Of a stretch of 7,796 bases of DNA, positions 1 to 6,812 are shown piece after piece. Position 1 is the first letter of the stretch; each line of letters starts with the position of its first letter. The position numbers were made by a program, and so were the translations under genes. This stretch comes from Desulfobacterales bacterium (GTDB taxonomy: Bacteria > Desulfobacterota > Desulfobacteria > Desulfobacterales > Desulfobacteraceae). Below the pieces are notes generated by a model that had not been told where the DNA came from, made no database searches, and saw nothing but the letters and a program-made list of their open reading frames with translations. The stretch covers positions 1-7,796 of the forward strand of contig JAKSBB010000266.1 of assembly GCA_022361315.1 (NCBI GenBank), read 5' to 3'.

Positions 1-3000
1 GCCTCAAGCCCGGACCGGCTTTCTGATTTAGGATCGGCCGTTGCCGAAACCCCGGCAGTCCCCCGGCTGTGAACCACCCTTTCGGCGTTCATCCCCCTGA
101 GAGACCAGACCTCCCAGGCAATATCCCCCGTACCTTCCGGGAACAAACTGATATGCACCTCCACCCGTTCTTTTTCCACGGTAACCGGTCTTACCCAGGA
201 TACATTTTTGACTGTAACCGTAACCGGTTCATCCGGTGGCACAGCGGAAGACTGAACCACAGCAGCCCGGGCCATCTCAATATATGCGGCCCCGGGGAGC
301 ATGGGTTTACCGCCGATAAGGTGATCCGCCAGGAAGAACTCATCCCCGGTAAACGTGGTGCTGAAACGCTGTTCGTTGAGATCCGAGGTGTTCTCGTGCA
401 TCAGGGGGTGTAACCGGAGGTGCTGCTGCAGGCCGGCAGCCGTTTCAGGCTCATCCGTCATCCAGTACCGTTCCCGTTCAAAGGGATAGGTGGGGAGGCT
501 GATCCGCTGTGGCCTCCGGTTTTTGTACAGAGACTGCCAGTCCACGGATGCACCGCTGGTCCAAAGCCCTATGCGTTCGGAGGCGTCTGCCGCAGCATCT
601 CCGTTCCCGGTATCGGTCTCCCGCTCTGCCCGTCCGCAGGATATCCCCTCTATGTGTTCCTCACCTGCGGTAAAGCGTTCCAGCTTATCCCGAAGGTCAT
701 CCACGGATGTTGCCAATACGGCAAGCCGGTGGGCCATGGCCTCTCGGCCCACCTGGGAGGTATAGGCAATGTCCGCTAAATTTAAAGATTGGCCGGATGC
801 ATCAGCCCGTTGTCCGAGAAAGGTTGCCATATTCCCGGCATAGGCGGCCAGACGTTCCCGGGATTTGGCAGACAGCACAAATATGGCCGGGCCATCGTCT
901 GAACCCGTTTCAGTTGTTTCGCCTTGATATTCGCCCCCATACTCGCCCTTATATTCTCCTTCATACTCGCCCTCATATTCATCCAGGACCATATGCACAT
1001 TGGTGCCGCTGAACCCGAAGGAACTGACTGCCGCACGCCGGGGAGAACCGTCTTCCGCCGTCCAGTCCCGGAGTTCCGTATTCACAAAGAAGGGGCTGTC
1101 CTTGAAGTTGATATGCTCATTTTCCCGCTCAAAGTTAATGGAGGGGGGAATCTGCTTCCGGGTCAGGGCCAGGGCCACCTTAATCACCGAAGCCACCCCG
1201 GCTGCCGCCATGGCGTGGCCGATATTGGTTTTCACCGAGCCGATGGCACAGTAGCGGCGTTTATCGGTATAGCTGCGGTAGACCTCCGACAGGGCGGAGA
1301 CCTCAATGGGATCCCCCAGCTTGGTGCCGGTGCCGTGGGCCTCCACATAGCTGATGGAGCCCGGATCTATGGCGAACCGGTCATAGACCTCCTTTTCCAG
1401 CTTCATCTGGGATTTGGCGCTGGGGGCCGTGATACCGTTTGTCCTGCCGTCCTGGTTAAAGCCGCCGCCGCGGATCACGGCATGAATATTATCCCCGTCC
1501 CGGATCGCTTCAGGCAGGGATTTGAGAAGAAGGACACCCACGCCTTCGCCGGCAACAAAGCCGTCGGCATCGTTGTCAAAGGTGTGGCATTGCCCCGTGG
1601 GGGACAGCATGCCGGCCTTGCCCGCCATGACCAGCAGTTCTTTTGTGGTCATGAGGCAGACGCCCCCGGCCAGGGCCATATCGCATTCACCGCTGACGAT
1701 GCTCTGGCAGGCCTGGTGGATGGCAACCAGGGAGGAGGAGCATGCCGTATCAACGGCAATACTGGGGCCGGTGAGATTCAAGAGATAGGAGATACGTGCC
1801 GCCAGGATGGCCGGGGCCGTCCCCATGAGGCGGTTGGCGTTGACCTGTTGGAAGGATTCTGCCCGTGCCCCCAGGTAATCTCCCTTTCCCACCCCCACAA
1901 AGACCCCGCATTTTCTGCCGGAAAGGGTTTCCGGTGCAAGGCCTGCGTCCTCCAGGGTTTTCCAGGATTCCTCCAGAAACAGCCGTTGCTGGGGATCCAT
2001 GTACTCGGCTTCCGCCGGGGAGATATTAAAAAAGAGGGGGTCAAATTTGTCGATATCCTCAAGGAAGCCCCCCCGTTTCCAGTAAATCCCGTCGTCCTCG
2101 CCGTCACCGGCGCCGAGATCCACAGGGGCATCCGCATCCCACCGCCATGCCTGTACGTCCCGGATACTGTTCTTTCCGGCGGCCAGGTTGTCCCAGAACC
2201 GGTTTACATCCTGAGCCCCGGCAAATTTGCCTGACATGCCGATGATGGCCACGGACCGGGCATCCCTGTCCGCTTTTGGAGTGACACGCGTCGGGGGAAT
2301 CTGTACCTCTTGAGTTGCCGGCGGTTCCCTGTACATCAACGCATCCGGCACTGTCACCACAATTTTTCCGATATTCTTTCTGTTTTCCAGATACCGGTAG
2401 GCCTCTTTGACGGATGCCAGGGGAAAACTTTTGCAGATGGTGGCCTTTAAAATGCCGTGGCGGGTCAGCCGGAGCACCTCGTTGAAATGATCCCGGATCA
2501 CCTCTTTTCGCTTCAGCCGGCCCGGATCAATGCTGTAAAAGGTCTGGTTGCTGGTGAGTTTTGACAGGTCAATGGTTTTGGCGGATTTAATCCCCGTCAT
2601 GGCCAGTTCAATATAACGCCCTTCGGCAGAGAGGCAGTTCAACCCCTTCTGGATGGCATCGCCGGGCAGGGTGTTGATGACCACATCCACCCCTTTGCCA
2701 CGGGTCAAACGATGGATTTCCGCCTCAAAATCCGTTTCCAGATAGTTGATCCGGTGGGGGACATCCAGACGCTCCAGGTACCGGAGCTTATGGTCTGATC
2801 CGGCCGTGGCATAGATCTCGGCCCCGTAATATTTGGCCAGCTGGACCGCCATCAGGCCGGTTCCGCCGGTGGCGGTCTGGATCAGGATGCGTTCCCCCCA
2901 CTGCAGCCGGGCCTTGTCAAAGGCCACCATCATGGTAATGGCCACCACGGGCAGGGAACAGGCGTCTTCAAAGGAGAGGGATTCCGGCTTGTGGAATACC

Positions 3001-3482
3001 TGCTCAGAAAGACAGGTCACCTGGGTGGCATGGCCGCCCATGCCGGTGCCCGACATGGCCACCACAGGGTCACCAGGTGTAAAGGTCTGCACGGCGTCCC
3101 CGACACCGGCTACGATACCGGCCACTTCCAGACCAGGGGTAAAGGGGTACGGCGGCATGTTGGGATAAAGGCCTCTGGTACAGAGGAGATCGGCAAAATT
3201 CAGTGAAAACGCCTTTACGGCAATGCGCACCTCATGGGGGGCTAAGGCCTGGGGCCGGGCGTCAACAATCTTGATATCATCGATGCTTCCGGGACGTTCT
3301 ATGATGACCTTGTGATACCCGCCGGGAATACTCTGGAGACACATATCAGCGGACGCAGGTGTGCCTGCCTTCGGGTGCGCCTGTGCCTGACGCCGGGTCT
3401 TCGTTATTTCGGATGCGGCATCCTCAATGCTGATAGCGCCGGATTTCAAGGCGGCCAGTATCTGTTTTGCGTCCGTGCCCAT
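1..3482 (-). CDS. Trans-AT modular polyketide synthase, N-terminal part: docking hairpin-ER-KS-linker-DH (partial, runs off the left edge)
   Basis: Large multidomain PKS; 1160 codons are visible with no stop. Start is ATG at 3482, with AGGAG seven bases upstream and 15 bp after the ECH2 stop. Residues 8-26 form a short helical hairpin (ILxxLxxGxIxxxxA) like trans-AT docking elements. Residues ~50-380 (nt ~3335-2343) are an MDR-type NADPH enoylreductase: GroES-like part with NFADLL near 95, nucleotide loop ATGGTG at 204-209. Residues 409-834 (nt 2258-981) are a complete ketosynthase with Cys581 in DTACSSS, His716 in HGTGT and His756 in NIGH, so it should elongate. An acidic EYxG repeat follows at 835-854, then a KS-associated linker ending LPTYPFERERYW at 996-1007. 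No acyltransferase is present, which implies malonyl loading in trans. From ~1018 a dehydratase begins, with HPLMH at 1025 and HxxxGxxxxP from His1054; its second catalytic Asp lies outside. The ER directly after ECH2 probably reduces the beta-branched enoyl intermediate, as CurF/JamJ ERs act in their pathways. Seen: domains and motifs. Inferred: substrate. Confidence 0.93.
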   Translation of the reverse strand, partial: MGTDAKQILAALKSGAISIEDAASEITKTRRQAQAHPKAGTPASADMCLQSIPGGYHKVIIERPGSIDDIKIVDARPQALAPHEVRIAVKAFSLNFADLLCTRGLYPNMPPYPFTPGLEVAGIVAGVGDAVQTFTPGDPVVAMSGTGMGGHATQVTCLSEQVFHKPESLSFEDACSLPVVAITMMVAFDKARLQWGERILIQTATGGTGLMAVQLAKYYGAEIYATAGSDHKLRYLERLDVPHRINYLETDFEAEIHRLTRGKGVDVVINTLPGDAIQKGLNCLSAEGRYIELAMTGIKSAKTIDLSKLTSNQTFYSIDPGRLKRKEVIRDHFNEVLRLTRHGILKATICKSFPLASVKEAYRYLENRKNIGKIVVTVPDALMYREPPATQEVQIPPTRVTPKADRDARSVAIIGMSGKFAGAQDVNRFWDNLAAGKNSIRDVQAWRWDADAPVDLGAGDGEDDGIYWKRGGFLEDIDKFDPLFFNISPAEAEYMDPQQRLFLEESWKTLEDAGLAPETLSGRKCGVFVGVGKGDYLGARAESFQQVNANRLMGTAPAILAARISYLLNLTGPSIAVDTACSSSLVAIHQACQSIVSGECDMALAGGVCLMTTKELLVMAGKAGMLSPTGQCHTFDNDADGFVAGEGVGVLLLKSLPEAIRDGDNIHAVIRGGGFNQDGRTNGITAPSAKSQMKLEKEVYDRFAIDPGSISYVEAHGTGTKLGDPIEVSALSEVYRSYTDKRRYCAIGSVKTNIGHAMAAAGVASVIKVALALTRKQIPPSINFERENEHINFKDSPFFVNTELRDWTAEDGSPRRAAVSSFGFSGTNVHMVLDEYEGEYEGEYKGEYGGEYQGETTETGSDDGPAIFVLSAKSRERLAAYAGNMATFLGQRADASGQSLNLADIAYTSQVGREAMAHRLAVLATSVDDLRDKLERFTAGEEHIEGISCGRAERETDTGNGDAAADASERIGLWTSGASVDWQSLYKNRRPQRISLPTYPFERERYWMTDEPETAAGLQQHLRLHPLMHENTSDLNEQRFSTTFTGDEFFLADHLIGGKPMLPGAAYIEMARAAVVQSSAVPPDEPVTVTVKNVSWVRPVTVEKERVEVHISLFPEGTGDIAWEVWSLRGMNAERVVHSRGTAGVSATADPKSESRSGLE
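921..980 (-). repeat. Five tandem 12-bp units encoding an acidic EYxG linker after the KS
   Basis: Five consecutive in-frame 12-bp units of the form GARTATRRRGGM read on the minus strand. They encode E-Y-x-G five times, with x = E, E, K, G, Q, at residues 835-854 of the PKS. The array lies immediately after the conserved end of the KS domain and before the KS-associated linker. Variation is mostly at the third residue of each unit and at wobble bases. It looks like a slipped-strand expansion that made a flexible, negatively charged spacer. The repeat is directly visible; its role is unknown. Confidence 0.9.
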
Positions 3483-3497
3483 GGTGTATCTCCTGTA

Positions 3498-4247
3498 TTA
3501 TTTCCCAAACAACCGCATAATCCGCTCTTTGGTCTCGGGCAGATGAAAGGTTGTGTCATGCATGGCCAGTTCTTTTTCAATGACGGCCGGCAGTCTCTCT
3601 CTGAGGGACGCCACCATATGATCTTTCAGGGTGACCAGGGAGACCCTGGGTTTATCAGCCACCTCCCTGGCAAGGGAGAGGGCGTAGGGCAGCACCTCAT
3701 CCCTGGGCAGTACCTTGAAGGGGATTCCCCGCTGTTCCAGCTCACCGCCCCTGAAATTCCGGGCCGTAAACAAAAACTCTTCAGCCAGGCTGATCCCCAG
3801 TTTTTCGGTTAGAATCAGGGTGGACCCCATTCCCGGAGTAAACCCGTATTTCATGAAGTTGGTGGTATATACGCTTTCCCGTCCCAGGACCACAAAATCC
3901 GAAAACAGCCCGAAGGCAAACCCGCCCCCGATGCCGTGCCCCTGCATGGCGGAGATAACGGGGATCCGGCATGCCAGCGGCAGGCTGTAGATATTGGCCT
4001 CTGTGAACTGTGCCTTTCCCTCATTGATGGCCAGCAGGCCTTCCTGGGTGCCGCCGGAACAAAAATAATTATCATATCCCGTCAGCACCACGGCCTTGTA
4101 AGTGTCGTTTGCGTCTATGAGATCAAAGGCATCTTTTAATCCGTATATCAATTCAGGGGAAAAGGTGTTCCGATGGGCACGGTCCTCCATTTTCAGCAGG
4201 ACGATCCCGGGTTCGACTTCCACCATGTTTACAACGGATTCTGACAT
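3498..4247 (-). CDS. pksI: ECH2-type enoyl-CoA hydratase/isomerase family decarboxylase of the beta-branching cassette (PksI-like)
   Basis: 249-aa crotonase-fold protein, full family length. In beta-branching it decarboxylates the 3-methylglutaconyl chain on the acceptor ACP to give the beta-methyl enoyl product. Oxyanion-hole segments are FCSGGTQEGL (62-71) and MQGHGIGGGFAFG (101-113). Lys78 in the EGK segment and His230 in AMHDTTFH sit where I expect the Lys/His pair of PksI and CurF ECH2, by recollection of those families rather than an alignment. The canonical hydratase Glu pair is not evident, which fits a decarboxylase. The ATG at 4247 has GGAG six bases upstream, 79 bp after the ECH1 stop. 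Only 15 bp separate its stop from the ER-KS gene, so the two are surely co-transcribed. In curacin and jamaicamide the equivalent ECH2 is fused to the ER; here they are separate genes. Another crotonase activity is possible but unlikely in this context. Confidence 0.93.
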   Translation of the reverse strand: MSESVVNMVEVEPGIVLLKMEDRAHRNTFSPELIYGLKDAFDLIDANDTYKAVVLTGYDNYFCSGGTQEGLLAINEGKAQFTEANIYSLPLACRIPVISAMQGHGIGGGFAFGLFSDFVVLGRESVYTTNFMKYGFTPGMGSTLILTEKLGISLAEEFLFTARNFRGGELEQRGIPFKVLPRDEVLPYALSLAREVADKPRVSLVTLKDHMVASLRERLPAVIEKELAMHDTTFHLPETKERIMRLFGK

Positions 4248-4326
4248 ATCATGCTCCGGTTATCTATTCAGCCCCCCAAACAAGAACAGGCGGGGTATGG
4301 TTTGCTTTTCACGCCGCGGAAGGCCA

Positions 4327-5088
4327 TCAGGCTTCCCACGGAAATTTTCCCTCGGTCCTGTAGCGGACAATATCTCCGAGAATATCGGGGTCGGCAAAGA
4401 TCTCTTTATTGGCGGCAACCGCTTCCGGCTTCATCTGAAGCGGCAACCCGGACAATCCGTTCATGTAACGTTTGTACCGTGTGATCCCTGCCTTGGACAG
4501 CCGCCGGAGCCGGAGCAGATGCTTGCGGACCAGGGCGTCGCTGTTGGGTTCACAGGCATCTATCAGCCCCCAGTCCAGAGCCTTTTCAACCGCCACCGGG
4601 GCAGTGGTGAGGGTCAGATAATGGGCCTTCTGATACCCTGTCCGCCGGATGAGGAAGGGCAGAACACAGGCCGGAAACAACCCGAACAACATCTCCGACA
4701 GGCTGACCCGCACCGTCTCATCCGCCAGAGCAATATCGCAGGCCGCCACAAATCCCACCCCGCCGGCATTGACCTTGCCCCTCACATGGGCAATGGTGAC
4801 GTAGGGTCCGGTGGCAAGCTGCAGCCACAGGTCGTACAACGGTTCCGGATCGGGTGCGGCCTTTCCGCCGTTGACATGGGCCATGACTTCGGAAAAATCA
4901 GCCCCGGTGCAAAACACGTCGGGCAGGCCTTCCAGAACCACCACGGTGGCCTCTTCCTCGCAGGTCCGCAGCACCTGCCGGCACTCCTCCACCATAAGGG
5001 CGTTGATGGCATTTTCCGCCGCCGGACGGTTCAACCGTAAGAAACAAACCGTGCCGTCATATCGGACGTTTATCGTCTCATATCCCAT
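4327..5088 (-). CDS. pksH: ECH1-type enoyl-CoA hydratase family dehydratase of the beta-branching cassette (PksH-like)
   Basis: 253-aa crotonase-fold protein. ECH1 removes water from the HMG-type intermediate made by HCS on the acceptor ACP, giving the 3-methylglutaconyl thioester for ECH2. Visible signatures are the oxyanion-hole segments FCTGADF (near residue 60) and KVNAGGVGF (near 107), followed by LSEMLFGLFPACVLPFLIRRTG, typical of PksH/CurE proteins and unlike ordinary fatty-acid hydratases. I chose ATG at 5088 because it overlaps the HCS stop in TGATG and has AGGTGG five bases upstream; a GTG three codons earlier would sit on that Shine-Dalgarno. The one-base overlap points to translational coupling with HCS. 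The 79 bp up to ECH2 hold nothing I can identify beyond the ECH2 ribosome site. Assignment as ECH1 rather than ECH2 rests on the signatures and gene order. Confidence 0.93.
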   Translation of the reverse strand: MGYETINVRYDGTVCFLRLNRPAAENAINALMVEECRQVLRTCEEEATVVVLEGLPDVFCTGADFSEVMAHVNGGKAAPDPEPLYDLWLQLATGPYVTIAHVRGKVNAGGVGFVAACDIALADETVRVSLSEMLFGLFPACVLPFLIRRTGYQKAHYLTLTTAPVAVEKALDWGLIDACEPNSDALVRKHLLRLRRLSKAGITRYKRYMNGLSGLPLQMKPEAVAANKEIFADPDILGDIVRYRTEGKFPWEA

Positions 5089-6347
5089 CAGAACCACCTG
5101 TACTCCCGGTGAAACTCCTGGATCTTTTCCAGGAACAACCGTTTTTCGCCCCCCTGTGAGGGGTCGAGACCGGGAATGATACTGAAGTCGGATTCGAGGT
5201 TCCGGGTGCCGAACCTTACCGCACCGCTTCCCCGCAGCAGCGCTTCGTACTCATCCATGGAAAGACGGTACCGCCGGTTCAACCGGTCTTCGATGTTGAA
5301 ACTGCGCTGGCGCTGCTGGCCCGCCGGGGTCACCACACCGCTGTAAAACTCGGAGCAGCAGCCGGAGCCGTAGGAAAAGCAGCCGATCCGTTTCGGTGTA
5401 TCAAAGCTGCCGTTGTCTATGGTGCCGGCCAGGGATAAGAATACCGTGCCCCCCATGATGTTCCCCACCCGTTTGCAGTAGCTCAGCCCCGGGGCAACCC
5501 GCTGTTCGAAATCCGCTTCGATCACAGGGGGACGGGCCTTCACCGTTTTCCGCATCATGGTGCGGTGGGCGCCTTTGATCATCCCGCCGAAGGGGGTATG
5601 GAAAGTCAGGTATTGAAAGGTGTTCTGGTAATCCACACCGTCCACCCGTTTGCAGTACTCTTTAAAGGACCGTTCACAACAGTCCAGGTAGGACATCAGC
5701 GACAGGTCCGAATCACCGGCTTCGGAATCGGGAACGGGCCGGCAGGTATCCATGACTTCGTACCCGTAATAGCCGTTGGCACCGATATCCGATTGAAAAA
5801 CAACGGGAGAATCCCCCACCAGCATGGCCACGGCACCGGCACCGGAACTGGGCTCTGCAAAGGACCAGTCTTCACTGAGGGCGTCCCCGCCGTCCACCAC
5901 AATGAATCTGGAAATATCGGTGGCGATGACCAGGGCCTTGGCACCGGGCGAGGTGCCGGACAGAATAAAATTAAGGGCGTTCTGATACCCGGCGGTGGCG
6001 GAATAACAGGCATTTTTGAGTTCAAACAGCCTGCAGTTCCGCTTCAGTCCCAGATAGTCGTGGACGTAGGTGCTCATGGACTTGCCGAAATCAATGCCCG
6101 ACTCCGTGCAGGTGATCACCATTTCGATGCGGTTCTTCTCATCCTCGGAAAGGGCGTCGATAATCGGCTTTGCCGCATTGACCGCAAAGGTCACGGGATC
6201 CTCATAGGGCAGTGCCACGGTTTTTTCCTTCATTAAAAGGTTCTCAAACCGCTGGTTGTCCAATTGCCGGTGGGCCGCCAGTTCCTCCACGTCGAGATAG
6301 GCCGCGCCCCCGTATACATTCATTGCTTCGATGCCTGCGATACTCAT
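5088..6347 (-). CDS. pksG: 3-hydroxy-3-methylglutaryl-ACP synthase (HCS) of the beta-branching cassette (PksG-like)
   Basis: 419-aa HMG-CoA-synthase-family protein, the usual length of PksG/CurD/MupH-type enzymes. It condenses acetyl from the donor ACP with the beta-keto group of the polyketide on the acceptor ACP, creating the carbon branch. The catalytic triad of the family is visible: Glu82 in TESGID, Cys114 in NACYSATAG (the acetylated nucleophile) and His250 in FHTPFGG. The spacing matches what I recall for CurD. Downstream segments GNIMGG and SYGSGCCSEFYSG are also family features. The start ATG at 6347 has GGGAG four bases upstream and lies 32 bp after the donor ACP stop. The gene overlaps ECH1 by one base. 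Primary-metabolism HMG-CoA synthase is the alternative, but the neighbouring ACP, ECH1 and ECH2 rule it out in practice. A decarboxylating KS would usually sit just before this gene and is missing here. Confidence 0.96.
   Translation of the reverse strand: MSIAGIEAMNVYGGAAYLDVEELAAHRQLDNQRFENLLMKEKTVALPYEDPVTFAVNAAKPIIDALSEDEKNRIEMVITCTESGIDFGKSMSTYVHDYLGLKRNCRLFELKNACYSATAGYQNALNFILSGTSPGAKALVIATDISRFIVVDGGDALSEDWSFAEPSSGAGAVAMLVGDSPVVFQSDIGANGYYGYEVMDTCRPVPDSEAGDSDLSLMSYLDCCERSFKEYCKRVDGVDYQNTFQYLTFHTPFGGMIKGAHRTMMRKTVKARPPVIEADFEQRVAPGLSYCKRVGNIMGGTVFLSLAGTIDNGSFDTPKRIGCFSYGSGCCSEFYSGVVTPAGQQRQRSFNIEDRLNRRYRLSMDEYEALLRGSGAVRFGTRNLESDFSIIPGLDPSQGGEKRLFLEKIQEFHREYRWF
5094..5099 (-). promoter_or_regulatory. 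Ribosome binding site of ECH1, inside the end of the HCS gene
   Basis: AGGTGG on the minus strand, five bases before the ATG at 5088 and within the last codons of HCS. It decides the ECH1 start and, with the TGATG stop/start overlap, supports coupled translation of the two enzymes. Confidence 0.65.
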
Positions 6348-6379
6348 GTTGCTCCCTTTATGAAATGCCCTTACACCTG

Positions 6380-6628
6380 TTATTGTTTAGACGCATACTG
6401 ATGCAGCAGATCAACCAGTTCCCCGATATTTTTGGTCCCGAACAGCTCCACCCGGGGGACATCAATATCCAGTGATTCCATGAGATCATCCAGAATGTCG
6501 GTGCGGTCCAGGGAATTGGCCCCCAGTTCCTTCAAGGTTTCCTCGGGTTTAAACGAATGGGTTTTCAGGGCCGGAATTATCTCACAGGTATGTTTTACAA
6601 CAAGTTCAAATATCGCCTCTTTTTCCAT
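6380..6628 (-). CDS. acpK: Free-standing donor acyl carrier protein of the beta-branching cassette (AcpK-like)
   Basis: 82-aa single-domain ACP. The phosphopantetheine attachment site is Ser39 in LGANSLDR, preceded by the usual acidic, helical N-terminal part and followed by IGELVDLLHQY of the last helix. The GANS(L/I)DR form, with Asn before the Ser and no Trp six residues after it, is typical of donor ACPs of HCS cassettes and differs from the MGMDS...W acceptor ACPs upstream. Its likely job is to carry acetyl made by decarboxylation of malonyl and hand it to HCS. I chose ATG at 6628 rather than the in-frame TTG three bases earlier because AAAGG lies seven bases before the ATG. It is the first gene after the 184-base AT-rich gap and is followed by HCS after 32 bp. 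Confidence 0.92.
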   Translation of the reverse strand: MEKEAIFELVVKHTCEIIPALKTHSFKPEETLKELGANSLDRTDILDDLMESLDIDVPRVELFGTKNIGELVDLLHQYASKQ

Positions 6629-6635
6629 CAATAGA

Positions 6636-6640
6636 CCTTT
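6636..6640 (-). promoter_or_regulatory. Ribosome binding site deciding the donor ACP start
   Basis: AAAGG on the minus strand, seven bases before ATG 6628. The spacing to the adjacent in-frame TTG at 6631 would be only four bases, so the ATG is favoured. Confidence 0.6.
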
Positions 6641-6757
6641 CGCTTGTGGGTGTTTATCTCATAATCTATGCCGTAACAGGAGAGTGTCTCCCCCTGTGTT
6701 CTCATTCATCAGCTGTCAACTGAATTGGCAGTAACGCCACCTTTGTTGACGAATTTC

Positions 6758-6787
6758 ATTTTAAAATCAGTATATCTGTAACAACAA
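6758..6787 (-). promoter_or_regulatory. Weak candidate promoter in the AT-rich gap before the donor ACP
   Basis: On the minus strand TTGTTG (6787-6782) and TAAAAT (6763-6758) are 18 bases apart, resembling -35 and -10 boxes. They lie inside the only clearly AT-rich stretch of the window, about 130 bases upstream of the donor ACP start. The -10 overlaps a 10-bp palindrome, attttaaaat. AT-rich DNA yields such matches by chance, so this is only a possibility that the HCS cassette has its own promoter. Confidence 0.2.
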
Positions 6788-6812
6788 TCAATTAGTGTAC
6801 CAGCTATTGCCA

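Larger units (their letters stand above)
6629..6812. other. AT-rich intergenic region between the tandem-ACP PKS and the donor ACP gene
   Basis: The longest gap in the window (184 bases); neighbouring gaps are 15 to 79 bases or overlaps. It contains no ORF matching a PKS-associated protein, and no room for the decarboxylating KS that usually belongs here. An imperfect hairpin with GAGA/TCTC and ACAG/CTGT arms and a CCC bulge lies at 6677-6700 but has no T-run after it on the minus strand, so it is not a convincing terminator. A short direct repeat aatcaatt occurs at 6786 and 6815. The cassette may be transcribed through from the PKS or started here; the sequence does not decide. Confidence 0.5.

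Noticed and set aside
924..2234. Long plus-strand open frame of 436 codons
   Set aside because: It lies antisense to the KS domain. Its translation has no recognisable family, while the minus strand gives intact KS motifs; it is an effect of G+C-rich codon use.
4102..5040. Plus-strand open frame of 312 codons opposite ECH1
   Set aside because: It is antisense to a clear ECH1 protein and shows no domain signature or ribosome site.
5089..5097. Upstream GTG start for ECH1 at 5097
   Set aside because: It would overlap the Shine-Dalgarno AGGTGG and lose the TGATG coupling; the ATG at 5088 fits better.
5565..6236. Plus-strand open frame of 223 codons opposite HCS
   Set aside because: It is antisense to HCS, whose catalytic residues and length are intact.
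6677..6700. Hairpin as a rho-independent terminator of the tandem-ACP PKS gene
   Set aside because: The stem is broken by a CCC bulge and no T-run follows on the minus strand.
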